Of a stretch of DNA of 64,000 nt, positions 50,930-62,420 are shown in pieces. This DNA is from Acanthosepion pharaonis. Taxonomy: Eukaryota; Mollusca; Cephalopoda; Sepiida; Sepiidae. Position 1 is the first letter of the stretch. The number at the start of each line of letters is the position of its first letter. The notes under the pieces were generated by a model. It saw only the letters and a list, made by a program, of their open reading frames with translations, searched no databases and was not told the origin of the DNA. A program made the translations under genes and the position numbers. The stretch spans positions 266,001 through 330,000 of the forward strand of contig CAHIKZ030001199.1 in NCBI GenBank assembly GCA_903632075.3, read 5' to 3'.

Positions 50930-51140
50930 TTAGAATTTGTGTTTTCACCCCGTCGGACTCAAAGCCTAGAATGAGATTGGTCCTGAAATGGGACCTAAAA
51001 CAGCGTGGGTAGACAGACCGGAGATCGGTATAGTTGCTTTAGTGACCAGGTATTGGAAGAGTCGGGAAAGGCGAGGCTGGGATCACTGACCAAATTGAGA
51101 TTCTATCAATTTCACCGTTGGCCTATTCACAGGATGAAGC
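50930..51140 (-). pseudogene. Degenerate duplicate of the PLE RT palm fragment
   Basis: TAGAATGAG...CCTGAAATGGGACCTAAAA and TTGAGATTCTATCAATTT match 51517-51620 in the same order and orientation, with about 90 extra bases between the blocks. Frames are closed. Confidence 0.6.
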
Positions 51141-51407
51141 AGGTTTGACCTTATTAACCTCGAAATTTTAAACTTACGGATTAAACAATGTCCAATGGAT
51201 CATTGTTGCAAAGGGTAGGTAATAAACTTGAATCAATAAAAACCTTCAAGAGTAAGAGTCTTAATTGAATTTATTTTACGTTTTATGGGACAAAAAGTGT
51301 CTCAACGGGTATATAAGCCAGTAAACCTCGGTTTTAGGCAAATCGAGATGAGAAAAGAAAGAAGCGGGAAAGAAGGGAATATTGTTTCTGATTCTATGTG
51401 ATTAATT

Positions 51408-51716
51408 TCACATAGAATAAATTCTTCCTTCCTGGGCATCAAGGCCATGAGAAAAAAACATTTCCGTTATTGAGAAAAATTGAAACAAAGTGTTATCTAC
51501 ATAACGAAAATAAACATCAGGTCTATTAGAATCATGGAAGCCTAGAATGATTTTACCTGAAATGGGACCTAAAAGGGAACCCATTGAGATTCTATCAATT
51601 TGCCTATTCATGAGAGCGTCAAACTTAATACAACTGTCATCGTGGCAAAATTCATAAGTTCGAAACATATCCTCCGAGAAAGAAGCGGGTATAAAATCAG
51701 AGAAAACTGAAATCAA
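51408..51716 (-). pseudogene. Penelope-like element RT palm relic (YVDN)
   Basis: A 102-residue frame on the minus strand: FSDFIPASFSEDMFRTYEF, then RQIDRISMGSLLGPISGKII, LGFHDSNRPDVYFRYVDNTL. This is the PLE palm (QIDGVAMGSPLGP, then FRYVDDTF). The catalytic YVDD is changed to YVDN and the frame ends early. Confidence 0.75.
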
Positions 51717-51798
51717 AGCTTGGAAAAAAGGCTGGAAATATCAAAGGAACAGGCAAATTTGTAGTCGACCTAATCTAAAATCAGAGAATTCAAAGTAA

Positions 51799-51814
<16 letters not shown>

Positions 51815-51863
<49 letters not shown>

Positions 51864-52090
51864 GTGTATTTAGGCAGCATATTTTCATTTATACACGTTT
51901 CATTAAATAATATAGACAAGTGTTGTCTATTTATTTCATGTAAAATTTGTTCGTAACATCTGATAAGTTTGATAACATTATCATTAAACGAAGAAAAAAA
52001 TTCACAATATTGATCCATATTTTTTTAATATAATCTAAGCTTTCGGCTTAATTAAGCCATTATCAAAGATGTAAATCACAAACATATTAA
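51815..52090 (-). pseudogene. Penelope-like element N-terminal start with hammerhead-like motif, then (TA)n
   Basis: From high to low: TTGATAATGG, a GGCTT-AATT-AAGCC perfect stem and GAAAGC (52041-52066) form the motif. Then MDQYCEFFSSFNDNVIKLIR and NRQHLSILFNETCINENM, LPKYTQ code the PLE N-terminal block. The (TA)n tract (51820-51860) starts directly after LPKYT. It lies about 300 bases downstream of the C-terminus of the next PLE copy (52.4 kb). Confidence 0.65.
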
Positions 52091-52379
52091 ACAATATACG
52101 GACACGACAGTGATGGTAGTCTGTCATTGTTTACATAGTTAATCACTAAGCAACGATAAACACGCGCATATAAGACGCTAGAAGCGAAAATCGCACAGCA
52201 TCTCATGACGTCACACATGACTACACGAGAGTGAATTGTAGAATGAAGTAAGGAAAGCCGTTGGTATAAACCAATGGCTTCTGTTACCAATTATAGACAT
52301 TTAAGAATATTTGTAGAGATGCCATAATTGATTTTGTTTTTAGGTTGTTTTTTAACTGTATTTTTTTTGTATAATGTTT

Positions 52380-52970
52380 TCATGTCGAAGTATAGTTGGT
52401 GTTTTCGACAAGTATTTTACGGAATGTGTGCGGGCAGGCATGTTGTTTTAAATGCCTAAAAATGTTAGAGTTTTCATTAAAATGTAGTGTCAAGCGTCGT
52501 GAAAGCGAGTTTGTGGTGTGACCAACATAAATATTATTTAATTCGTTGGAGATACACTCTCCCAAAGGGCACTTGAATTTATAAACTATGTTGGTTTTTT
52601 TGCAAATCGCTAACCGGGGAGAAGAATCATTGCGAAGTATTAAGTTGGATATACTAGATTTAGTGTAGTATATGATTAATTTAATTTTTTGCTAGGATCT
52701 GTAGTTGATATATTAGAATTTACTAAATTTTTTAGTATGTTTTCATCTTGTTTATAATTAGTATGCATTTGATTACGATATAGGAGATTAATATATTTGA
52801 GATCAGTAGAAGCAGTATTATGTACAATTTGCTTATTATTGAGATTTCTAAGAAAGCATCTTATTTGTTCATCAACTATATAGTTTGGAAAGCTATTATT
52901 AATAAGTGTCTGTTTTATATTCTTTAGTTCACTGTAAAAAATCTGTTTTGTGGATGAATTAGTTTCTGCA

Positions 52971-53016
<46 letters not shown>

Positions 53017-53017
53017 A
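52380..53017 (-). pseudogene. Penelope-like element: RT C-terminus and GIY-YIG nuclease
   Basis: Two frames in order. At 52970-52676: FYSELKNIKQTLINNSFPNY, IVDEQIRCFLRNLNN and NTASTDLKYINLLYRNQM, then TDPSKKLN (RT thumb and linker). At 52565-52380: MGECISNELNNIYVGHTTNS, LSRRLTLHFNENSNIFRHLK, then CPHTFRKILVENTNYTS. The last is the GIY-YIG nuclease: YVG corresponds to YIG, and the conserved TT--LSRRLT-H and HLK-H-C follow. A (TA)n run (52975-53014) cuts the upstream RT. One of the best-preserved PLE pieces in the window. Confidence 0.8.
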
Positions 53018-53339
53018 TTTTAAAGATTTAATGGATTTTCATTTATTAATTCCACAGAATTTATCACTAAGGTTATTTTAAGGATATAGGCATATTTGAG
53101 CAGACGCTACGTTTTTTATTTTTATTTTTTTTTATTAAACTATATATTTATTTACTTTTGTCTACAGATCTAAATATTCGAGAAATTTGAAATCTCAATT
53201 CCAGCCGGAGAGCACTTAATTTTACTTTAGTAATTTTTTCTTGAACATTCAGATCGGTAGACGAAAATAGATAAATATAATATACTTTTAATATATAAAA
53301 GGCCATATCTAATCAAATATTGATATCTACTAAAAACAA

Positions 53340-53375
53340 CGTTGAAATAATAATAATAATAATAATTACTACCAC

Positions 53376-53444
<69 letters not shown>

Positions 53445-53609
53445 TAAAATATATAGAGAGAGATAGATAGATAGATATAAATATATATAGATATAGATAG
53501 ATAGATAGTTGGATAGGTATGTATGTATGTATAGAAATTGTCTTATGACTATTTTTATTTCATTATTCTGGTATATCTCTCTCGGATATTTCTTCTTTAT
53601 CTTTATTAT

Positions 53610-53658
<49 letters not shown>

Positions 53659-53700
53659 TAGATAGATAGATAGATAGGTAGGTAGGTAGAGAGATTTCTT
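53340..53700. repeat. (AAT)n, (TA)n and (GATA)n microsatellite cluster
   Basis: AAT 53346-53366; TA 53379-53416 then GATA 53417-53510; TA 53616-53656 then GATA and GGTA 53657-53690. The two TA-GATA blocks are duplicates in layout and orientation. Confidence 0.95.
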
Positions 53701-55235
53701 AAATATTTATGTTTTATACTATTCGTATTCCAGGGGACATTCTTGATTTTCAAATAAACGGGTCATCGTAATAAAAGATTATCTGGATCATTCTTTTTTA
53801 AAAGAAATTGAAGGAAGTAATTCATATGAGAATGCGCTAAGCTTAAATTAGTGTTCGGCAGATAATCCCCCGAATATTTAATAGACGCGTTGTTTCGAAT
53901 AGTTATGTTTCCACAGAACAGAATATTTGCTCAAAGTCACCAGCTTCAAACTAGAATATATATGAAAATATTAAATTATATCTACTGCCTTTTTAAATAC
54001 ACGAACCTTATCGCCCACCCTCTCCACAGTTCTGTGATAAATAGCTGTAGAATCTCTAGGTTTGACGGTAAGCAATTAAGCTCAACACTGAATTCAAAAT
54101 AATGAAGAATCTAATTTGTTCCACTATATTTCCATGATGTGTGCAGAACCATGATCGGTTATTTCCTCAAATATGATTACATTAAAATAAGATGTGTTAT
54201 CTGTGGGCAATAAAGTAATTGAATCTGATTGGAAAAAATACAAAGTGCAAAATTTGGGTTCGAAAACTGGATGAGTATCGGCCAAAATCCATCAACCAAT
54301 ACTGAATAATTGAAAACTAATGCAAATTATCGGTCAGGGAATTCTCAATGAAACAAAACAAATCGATCAAAATTATTTGAAATCATTAATGACCGTTTGT
54401 CAACAAATAAATTTCATTAAGTTATCTAGCTGCTTGTAAACGAGTGTACTTGTCACCAGTCACTAATTCATATGATTCAATAATTATTGCGAGTCAATAG
54501 TTCATAAAAGGTTATTTACTATTTAATGAAAGTACCACACAATAATCTTCCAATTAAAACACTTTGGAAGCATCCAATAGCAAATGAAATTTTCAAGTTT
54601 CATTAATTTATTATGTTGTCTTCATATGTGTCTGGTTGATACTAATCAATATTTCCGAGGAGACAGACAATAAGTCGTATAAGGATAGCTATAATCTACT
54701 TAGAGAATGTGAATTTATAATTTTCCAGTAGAATGTATTTTAAATTGGTTAATATCATTAATTCTGCATTTATTTTCGACAAACGGAATAAAAATCTGAA
54801 GGAATAATATATTTGCATTTATCATTCTTATCAGAATGAATTTGGGACATGTTTCTATCTTTTCCCCTGTCTTAAGAGAAATGTGTTTTGTAAAATATCT
54901 GTGAAGAAATCTGATCACAAGCTGGTGACGGAGCAGAATTAGAAAACAGAAAAATTAAACTGATAGATGACAGCATAATTTATAGTGATTCTGCAAATAA
55001 TGCTAATAAAAAAATAAAAAAATAATTATTCTTAATATGTAGGAAAAATATGCCACAAGTATTTTCCTAGTATTATTCTTACAGATTTTGATTTCTCCGA
55101 TGAAGTAATATTATTAATATAAGATTGAGATCATTATCATCTTATTGCTGTTTCTAGATGATATTTAAAATTTCATTTAGTTCACACCTACAAACGCTCT
55201 TATATTTAGACTATTATATAAATCCAACTATAGGG
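53701..55235. other. Unassigned sequence
   Basis: No gene or repeat recognised. Confidence 0.5.
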
Positions 55236-55670
55236 TATGGATCCGACTACAGTTACTTATTAATTCATGCATAAAACCGACACAAGTTTTACCTACCAAC
55301 TAAAGTATAAAACCAACCGCAGTTTATCTATATACACGTGTATAAGTACGACAACAGTTTACCGAAGGTTTCAAGTATAAAACCGAACAAAATTTTACCT
55401 ATCAACACAATTATAATATCGATAAATATTTTCATATTATCTAAAGTATAATTCTAACAAACCTTTCCGATAGATTCATGTACAACACTGGCCATTATTT
55501 ACTTATAGCTGCGAGTATATACACGACTAATATTTAGTTACAGATTCAAATGTAAACCTGACAACTTTATACCTATTGACGCAAGTACAAAAATGATCAA
55601 TATTTATCTATGAACTCAAGGATAAACACACGAAATTTTATCAATACCTTTCAATATAAAACCGATCCAC
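55236..55670. repeat. Old, diverged minisatellite, ~35-bp period, about 12 units
   Basis: Units start ATAAAACCGACA-A-AGTTT, continue TACCTAT-AACTCAAGT and recur every 33-37 bases (e.g. from 55271, 55307 and 55342), with each unit differing strongly from the next. Frames are closed. The period is far clearer than the identity, indicating an ancient array without recent homogenisation. Confidence 0.75.
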
Positions 55671-57635
55671 TATAAATAATGTAATAATTATAGATTATGA
55701 TTTTCAAAGTTAAATGAACCATATGATTAATATGTAGTAAATTGTTATGTCGTGACATTCAGCAAACATCCATAAAATTTCAAAATAGTTTGCAATGGAT
55801 CCATGAGTTATTTTATTGATGAATTCTGTAGAAAGAATAATAAAACAGGGTTTGGTTCCAAGAAAAAATTAATGTTTAGTTGCTGAAGTTATTTAACTGA
55901 TCTTTTGAAATATTGAGGTAGTTGCTACTCGACAAATCTCATTTTATACAAATCATAGGACCCAATACTTACAATTCAACTGAATTTTGAACAAACGATC
56001 GTTCACCATTTTGTTCGGTTTCCACAGAGCATCTGATTTCATCGCATTCCTAGGACAACGAGGATGAAGTAACTTCCCGTCTAAAATATTTAGAATAGAA
56101 TGAGACACGACTTACCATGACACATGTCTGTTAACAATGGGCCATATTCTGATGTCTTGTTGTTCATTGAAGTCATTGTCAGCGACAGACAGTGGTTAAT
56201 ATGTGTTAACTGCTTGGCCTATTTCTAGGCAGCCACAAAAATAACAAGAGTCAATTTATGTTTTGATGTAACGCATTTTTCTCTTCATCTCTATTGCCAA
56301 AATGCTCATAGCTTTCGCATGTACCCATTTCATCATACAAATTAATTGTTCAATGCCTTTCGGAAGGTTTTCTTACCATATTTAATTTTTACTGACAGAC
56401 ATTCATCACGGTGGGCGGGAGTTCTCGATACATCCATTTGCATATATTAATTTTCGGTCATAGCAAGTTTGTCTTTTAAATATGATACTTCAATACACAT
56501 TTGATATCAGTCCATAGAATTAGAATTGTTAAATTAATATTCTCCCACGTTCTATGATAGAAGCGACAGATAGAAAGACGAGAAAATGTACATTTTACAG
56601 TCTTCTTTTATGTACCGTGTCCATTCAGAACATAGGCGATCATAGCCCTCGACATCTTCTTGTCCCTTTTTGCTCTTAACAGGTCTTGTCTCCCTGCTAC
56701 CAATCGAAAACCCTGTTTCGCCATTGATTTACTCAAGTTGATCAATTATGTTTCCTTCTGCTTTTATCTTTCCCTCATTTCTTTCATTCTGTCATTTCCA
56801 AGTCTCCCTTCCTATTACGTGGCCCAGAAAAATCAACTGTCCCTTCATGATTTTAAGTATAACTTTCTTTTTTGTTTCCATTTTTCCAAAACCTCGTTGA
56901 GGACAGATACCACGTTACACTTCAGTACTCTTTTCTGTTTCTAACGATTTTTCCTACATTCACAGGCGCTATAAACTTCCTAAAATTCATCTCATTTCAA
57001 CTAATGAGCTGATAAACAATTAAACTCTGCGTCTACTGAACCACATAAGACATTAACAGAATAAATGTTTTGGAGGGAAAAAATCAAATAAATTGAAAAA
57101 TGAACACGAGGAAAAAAAATCAGACAACTACTTCCCCTTAAACATTCAAATAATTGTCATAAACTATCCTAAGAAAACAATTTATTAAGTTTTTTTATTT
57201 CTCTTCATTAATGAATAGTAAACGTTAATTTTGTGAGGACAATAATATTTTCACATTCATAATTTCTGGTTGGCGTGCCTGAAAATTAAGTAAGTGTAAC
57301 TTATAATATTTATCATCGGTATTCTACAACTGGTACTCAAGCAAATTTCCGACTTGCAGTGGAATTCCTATGAACGATCATCCAGTAAAGGATGCTGGGA
57401 AAAATGTCTGGTTCCTGGAAACGCTTATGAAAGTAACTGATTACTGCTGTCATGCTCTAGCTTTACAAGAGTCAGATCGGGAAAGAATAGAGTATAGTTT
57501 GTATATCTAGGCAGGAGCTGACCAAACCTAATTGCCCACATCTGACAAAGATCAAACGCGTATATGTGGCTTTATCGGCGATGAATTATTTCCGCCTTAA
57601 AATCCATTTTCCATAAATGAAAAGTTGCTGTCATC
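55671..57635. other. Unassigned sequence
   Basis: No gene or repeat recognised. Confidence 0.5.
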
Positions 57636-57699
57636 TCTATCTTCATTAATCATGTTCATCAACCCGGACCGTCGTCCACTATGTTACGTACACATAATC

Positions 57700-57906
57700 A
57701 TCTCATCCTCATTCTCAATGTATTCCATTTGTAAAGAAGAAGTCGTACTCAAACAATTCCATTTCCCGATCTGTTTCATTGCCAAAAAACACCCGAGATG
57801 AAGTTTTGCTGCTGTATATACGTACTGTTGTTACATAGCAGTTCAAGAGATTTTTCTTTGTTGATAATGACATTTTCCTCTCTGCTTGTTTAGTTTTTGA
57901 AAGCAA
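57700..57906 (-). pseudogene. RTE-like LINE reverse transcriptase C-terminal relic
   Basis: The minus strand reads ERKMSLSTKKNLLNCYVTTV, then a decayed GNETDREMELFEYDFFF (usual KQ-EKRLEA-EMWFYRRM). Same block as 38.6 kb, more diverged, with no catalytic residues. Confidence 0.6.
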
Positions 57907-58429
57907 GATTTGTTATTCAAACGTTCCGTTTGGCCTCTTACTATTCATTGCTTAACTCAGTAAAATGCTTTCATTTGTAATAAATGATCGTTTACATGGA
58001 AGCTGTGATGGCACCTAAACTATATACATCATAAAAAAATCAAGTTGTGCATTTAGAAAATATGAAGTAGTTCACATACATTCGTGTATGGATCAGTTAT
58101 AACACATTTACTATAGGAGATAGGGAAATTGTATATAGAATAGACTGTGCTAGATGTATTTTCTCTACAACCACAAAACATGAAAACTCGAAACACGTTC
58201 TTAAATTGCCTTGTCAGATCGAGAAGTTTATATGGATATTATGCTTGGCAACAAAGTCGTTTAGAATATCAGCATTGTCTGCTCTTTACAATAGATTTCT
58301 AAGACCTATGGTTTAAATGACATTTCAGCAAGTGGAAACTATGTCTTTCTTTTTCGAAACTTTTGAACTGACGCTACAGAGCCGTAAAGAAACAAAAAGA
58401 GGCATTATCATATAACATCAAAATCATCT

Positions 58430-59150
58430 TTAAAATAAACAGAAAATATATCTATATTTAGGCAGCATATATTCATTAAAACATATTTCATTGAATAATA
58501 TAGACATATTATGTTTATTCATTTTTATACTCGTCATTTCCAGTTGCCTAATCAGTTTCTTGATGTTTAGACGAATTTCCTCAATGAATGGGACGTAGTT
58601 ATTTCCTACCAAAATAGTTTCGATCACCTCAGAGATCATCCTCAGGAATGAGTACAAAGACAAACTTATTGTAACTGTGATCTTTCTGATGGTGATTTTT
58701 AAATTCATCTGTTGTATCTATGGAATATTTTCCAAAGTAAGCTTCCCAATATCAGGAACGTAACCAACATTGGTAAAAATTCAAGAGGCTGGTAACCATT
58801 CGCTAAATGCATTTCAAAACGTTGCTACACTCATAATAATTTTTGTTTAATGTTGATTGGTTGATTCTGATATAGAGGGCCTCGAGAATTTTCCTGTTTT
58901 TGTCAGCAAGTATTTTTCCATATTTGTGAAGGTGGACAGTCATGTGTTTTTAAATGTTGCTCTTAGAATTGATATCTGATTAATTAAATGCAAGTCGTTT
59001 GATAATGTTGTGGTCGTCAAACTAAACCATGAACTTAAGTTTTGTCAGAGATACAACCTTCCAAAGGGACACCATTTAAACTCATATACAATTTTGATCT
59101 TTCCAAAACACTAGCTGACAGGGAAAAGACTTTGCTTATAATTAAGTTGG
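58430..59150 (-). pseudogene. Penelope-like element, head-to-tail junction relic
   Basis: From high to low on the minus strand: IVYEFKWCPFGRLYL, a TTTTLSNDL piece, ILRATFKNT and MEKYLLTKT, the GIY-YIG C-terminus (VYKF-CPFG, TTTTLS-RL, HLK-HDCP). About 180 bases of untranslated sequence follow. Then CTGAGGATGATCTCTGAGG and GATCGAAAC (58618-58645), then EEIRLNIKKLIRQLEMTSIK, NMSILFNEICFNEYM, LPKYR, the N-terminal block. Same order as at 17.2 and 52.5 kb. Confidence 0.7.
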
Positions 59151-59254
59151 TTGTGTTAAACTTTGTATAATATATAATTAGTTTTATATTTTTACTGGGA
59201 TTTCTGGGGAATATATTTATACATGATATTTTTAGGAGTTATAGTTAGAATACA

Positions 59255-59256
59255 TA

Positions 59257-59330
<74 letters not shown>
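59255..59330. repeat. (CA)n-(TA)n microsatellite
   Basis: CA run then TA run, ending at the base of the foldback. Confidence 0.95.
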
Positions 59331-59332
<2 letters not shown>

Positions 59333-59554
59333 TTTATTCGAAAAATATAACATAAATATGATATAAAATCACTACAAAAATAGCCAATTTGTTTCAACAC
59401 TTCTGGTGTCCTATCAAGTGATGGTGGTGAATGTATAATAAAGTCTTTATATACATTTAACACAATCACTTGATAAGACACCAGAAGTGTTGAAACAAAA
59501 TAGCTATTTTTGTAGTGATGTTATAACATATTTATGTTATAATTTTCGAATAAA
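59333..59554. repeat. Foldback element, ~90-bp arms, 41-base loop
   Basis: Arms 59333-59423 and 59465-59554 are inverted repeats with only a few differences (outer TTTATTCGAAAA against TTTTCGAATAAA, inner TATCAAGTGAT against ATCACTTGATA). Each arm holds the hammerhead-like motif: CTTGATAAG, an ACAC-GTGT stem, TGAAAC at 59469-59496 (+) and its mirror at 59392-59419 (-). Confidence 0.85.
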
Positions 59555-59644
59555 TTATATTTGTTCTACTCTGTATTGAGTACTCTTTGAAGAATAGTAA
59601 TTTTTGGTTATTGGAATTTATTGCGTATACACCGATCATATACT

Positions 59645-59646
<2 letters not shown>

Positions 59647-59726
<80 letters not shown>
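59647..59726. repeat. (TA)n-(GA)n microsatellite
   Basis: TA run of about 46 bases then GA run of about 34 bases. Confidence 0.97.
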
Positions 59727-59728
<2 letters not shown>

Positions 59729-59829
59729 CTGACACAGCTCAGGTCTAAAGACAAGACGGGGAGTATTCTCTCGGCTGTAAATAAAAAAGTGTAGCTGGTA
59801 TTAAGACCTATGTCTTACACATTCATCGT

Positions 59830-60010
59830 ATTTTGACTCCAGTTTGGGGGTTAACTCTTTGCCCATAGCTGGGGACCTAACAGGTGCCACTAACCAAGGT
59901 CTATTTGGATCTGTGAACACCAGCAATCAAGAGGTTGTTCGACGCTCCTCGAAACCTCCTGATCAAAGGCGTTGCTGTCGGATGTAGTTTATCGTCATAC
60001 GCAGTAAGTC
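59830..60010 (+). repeat. GATAAACTAC-family dispersed repeat, copy 4
   Basis: TTTTGACTCCAGTTTGGGGG, TTGCCCATAGCTGGGGACC, AACAGGTGCCACTAACC, GATCTGTGAACACCAGC, AATCAAGAGGTTGTTCG and TGTAGTTTATCGTCATACG in order. The best-preserved copy; the others are at 20.3, 27.3 and 37.0 kb. Confidence 0.75.
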
Positions 60011-61440
60011 TCGTTGCTGAGGGGTTGTCTTACTCATCTACAGAGGTGCAGTCAGCGTATTTTGAAGCCCCAGCCGACTGGATAGCATAGAATAAAATGT
60101 CCTAGTGGTAGTTTTGCACAAGTGAAGTTTTTGCAAAACAGCACATTAAACAAAAAACAAAAAATCGAGTCATATTCTGAAATAGCTTTCATTTAGATGT
60201 TATACATAGCGCTAAATCCTTTACGTACAGCCACATTCTAAGATCAGTCGTTTAAATGATTTGGATTCATGGGTGTTGGCAAAGACCATCCTTCTGCGAC
60301 GTTGTGGACTGGCGCTAGATAATCCCAAACATGTACCAGAAAATAGCAACCGCCTTACTTGAAATATTTGGTCAGCAGCAACAGCTAAAATATTTATCAT
60401 ATGTAGCTCAAAGAGAAAGTAATGACTGAAGGTGTTGACATACTACACGATGTTAAACAAAAGGTTATTCAAGAAACATCCCTTCAACAGTCGTTAGTAA
60501 GAATGACAACCAAATGTGCATGCTAAGAATTAGAGATATAAAAATTAATCTACCTGGTTAAGATAAAATGAATATACAAGATTGCTAAGATCCATCAGAA
60601 TACAGAAAAGTGGCTTTTAAATATTACGGAATTTTTTAAGAGATTGCAAAATGTCTTTAAAAGCAAACAAACAAATGTACATTGAACTACTATGCCATAA
60701 CTATCTCTCAATATGTCAGTGAACACAAGAAAAGTTCTTTAATGTAACGGCTCGAAGTGACGGAGATGCGTCTCTATACACAGAGAAGAATGAGAAGAAT
60801 GGGTAGGAATAGTATCCATATAATTAGAATAAGAAAGAGTTTTTTTTAATTTCTGGAACACATAATGAGGAAAATGGTCTCAGTATCTTTATCATTTACA
60901 GTACATACTGTATGAAGGCAAGAGTAGCAGAAAGAAATATCAAGGAACATAAAAAGTTTGTCTGTATTGATGACACGGCGAAGACAAATAGAAATGGTTA
61001 AGAAATAAACGTTGGTATATCTGCAAGAGACAGGAAGATGTGGAGGAAAATAACTGAGCTTGAAGACAAGTCATATACAACAAGAGAACTGAAAGCTCAT
61101 CTTTATTTTAAAGATTTCTCTATTCTTGCTGTCTCTCTGATTTGTTTATCTTAGCTGTAATATTTTTTTGTTAGTTCGGCCATGTTTTCTAAGCACCTCA
61201 ATAGGGATTCAGTTTCTCTCCTCAAATATTATCTTCGTAAACCTTTCCATGTCATTCAATTTGCAAATGTCGTCATTGTATTTCATAAAATTGGCTAAAC
61301 TGCTAATCTGTTCTTATCTTGGGTTTTTCATTTTGGAGTTTCCAATTCTACCGCTTCTTGCCTTGCAGATTTGTCTGTTGGGATTAATCGTTCATCAATC
61401 AAATTGACGTATTCTTAGAGTGCGGATACTGCGTATTCTA
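60011..61440. other. Unassigned sequence
   Basis: A 79-residue frame (61168-61407) has no recognisable domain. Confidence 0.45.
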
Positions 61441-61444
61441 CAAT

Positions 61445-61525
61445 AAGTTAAGTGTGTAAGTGACTTATCCTTCTCAACTTGAGAACCGGGTTCAGATCTC
61501 ACCTTAGTTGATTTGTAAATGTGAT
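61445..61525 (+). mobile_element. tRNA-like SINE fragment
   Basis: GAGAACCGGGTTCAGATCTC contains a B-box-like GGGTTCAGATC and is preceded by AAGTGACTTATCC. Its layout resembles the 18.9-kb SINE-like copy, but it is short and I cannot delimit it. Confidence 0.3.
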
Positions 61526-61696
61526 ATATTATAAGACTAGCGATCCAAAGTCAGCGTGCAGTACTGTTAGAATTTTCTCTTTATTAATCATTTCACCCAT
61601 GCAAGGCAATAGAATCAGTAAGACACAAGGGGTAACTCAGTATGAAAGAATATGAGAAAAAATCAAGGAGAGAGAATTAAAATAACGAAAGTGAAT

Positions 61697-61779
61697 GTCG
61701 ACACCAGGGATTGAACCCAGGAACAATCAGATCTTCAGTCCCAATACTACGTCCTGTACTACTATATCTGAAATTCGAC
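61697..61779 (-). mobile_element. tRNA(Phe)-like SINE head or tRNA pseudogene
   Basis: On the minus strand, 83 nt close with GTCGA at the 5' end and TGTCGAC at the 3' end. The part GGGACTGAAGATCTGA matches the anticodon arm of animal tRNA-Phe (GAA), and TGGGTTCAATCCCTGG is a good T arm with B box. The D region is about 10 nt too long and the acceptor pairs only five bases, so it is not a working tRNA. Confidence 0.55.
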
Positions 61780-61861
61780 CGCACTCTTTTCGTTTCGTAA
61801 ATTTTAGCTTTACGCAGTATGCAAAAACGCGGCGATATACACTTAACGTTTGAAATGTATG

Positions 61862-61923
61862 ACGAAAGAAACAGGAACCTTTTGATTTGCAGTCTAACGC
61901 ACACCCACTTGAGCTACTTCGAT
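61862..61923 (-). mobile_element. Second tRNA-like segment, T arm decayed
   Basis: On the minus strand, GTAGCTCAAGTGGG is a good A box and D arm, and TTAGACTGCAAATC resembles a tRNA-Cys-type (GCA) anticodon arm. The following GGTTCCTGTTTC no longer forms a T arm. It lies 83 bases upstream of the Phe-like segment in the same orientation, so the two may be halves of one composite SINE. Confidence 0.4.
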
Positions 61924-62049
61924 TAACACCCACTCCTACTATTTTCATTCCCTTAAATTTTAGCTTTCACCGAAGCAAGATGACGAAAGACTCCTGAGAA
62001 AAGAAAATATTAGCATCGAGCTTAAGGTTATATATAATCATTTCAACTG

Positions 62050-62420
62050 TAAAATGATGAGACCTTGTCGACACTCTATTACGCACTTACATTTATAAAG
62101 TCTAAGTACTATAGATGGAATATCAGCGGAAGATTTTCCATGAATTATATTTATAGACTAGGCACATGGATGCTACATTATATCGGTGGGAAACTGATTG
62201 AAGCTAAGATGCAAAATCAGGACAAATGACTGACTATTCTTCTTTGTGTTCCATCAAGAATCTTAAAATATAGATCAGATGTGCCAGCACTTTTCAATTC
62301 ATGAGTGAATGGTAGACTTATGTAAGATAGATTCTGGCGTGAAAAATGTCTAGTTCAACAGAGGGAACCAACCTTTCTAGCAGCATACCTTGCAATTGAT
62401 TCAATAAAATAGTTCTACGT
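62050..62420 (-). pseudogene. CR1-like LINE RT C-terminal relic
   Basis: The minus strand reads SIARYAARKVGSLC-TRHFS, then SAGTSDLYFKILDGTQRRIV, SHLS, followed by shifted pieces of the LQSVSHR-NVAS--LVYKY-HGKSS and RSHHFTV blocks. It is the same family and region as 26.3-26.9 kb and continues into the block kept at 12.6 kb. Several frameshifts. Confidence 0.65.

Noticed and set aside
61168..61407. 79-residue hydrophobic frame
   Set aside because: No domain, signal or context on either strand.
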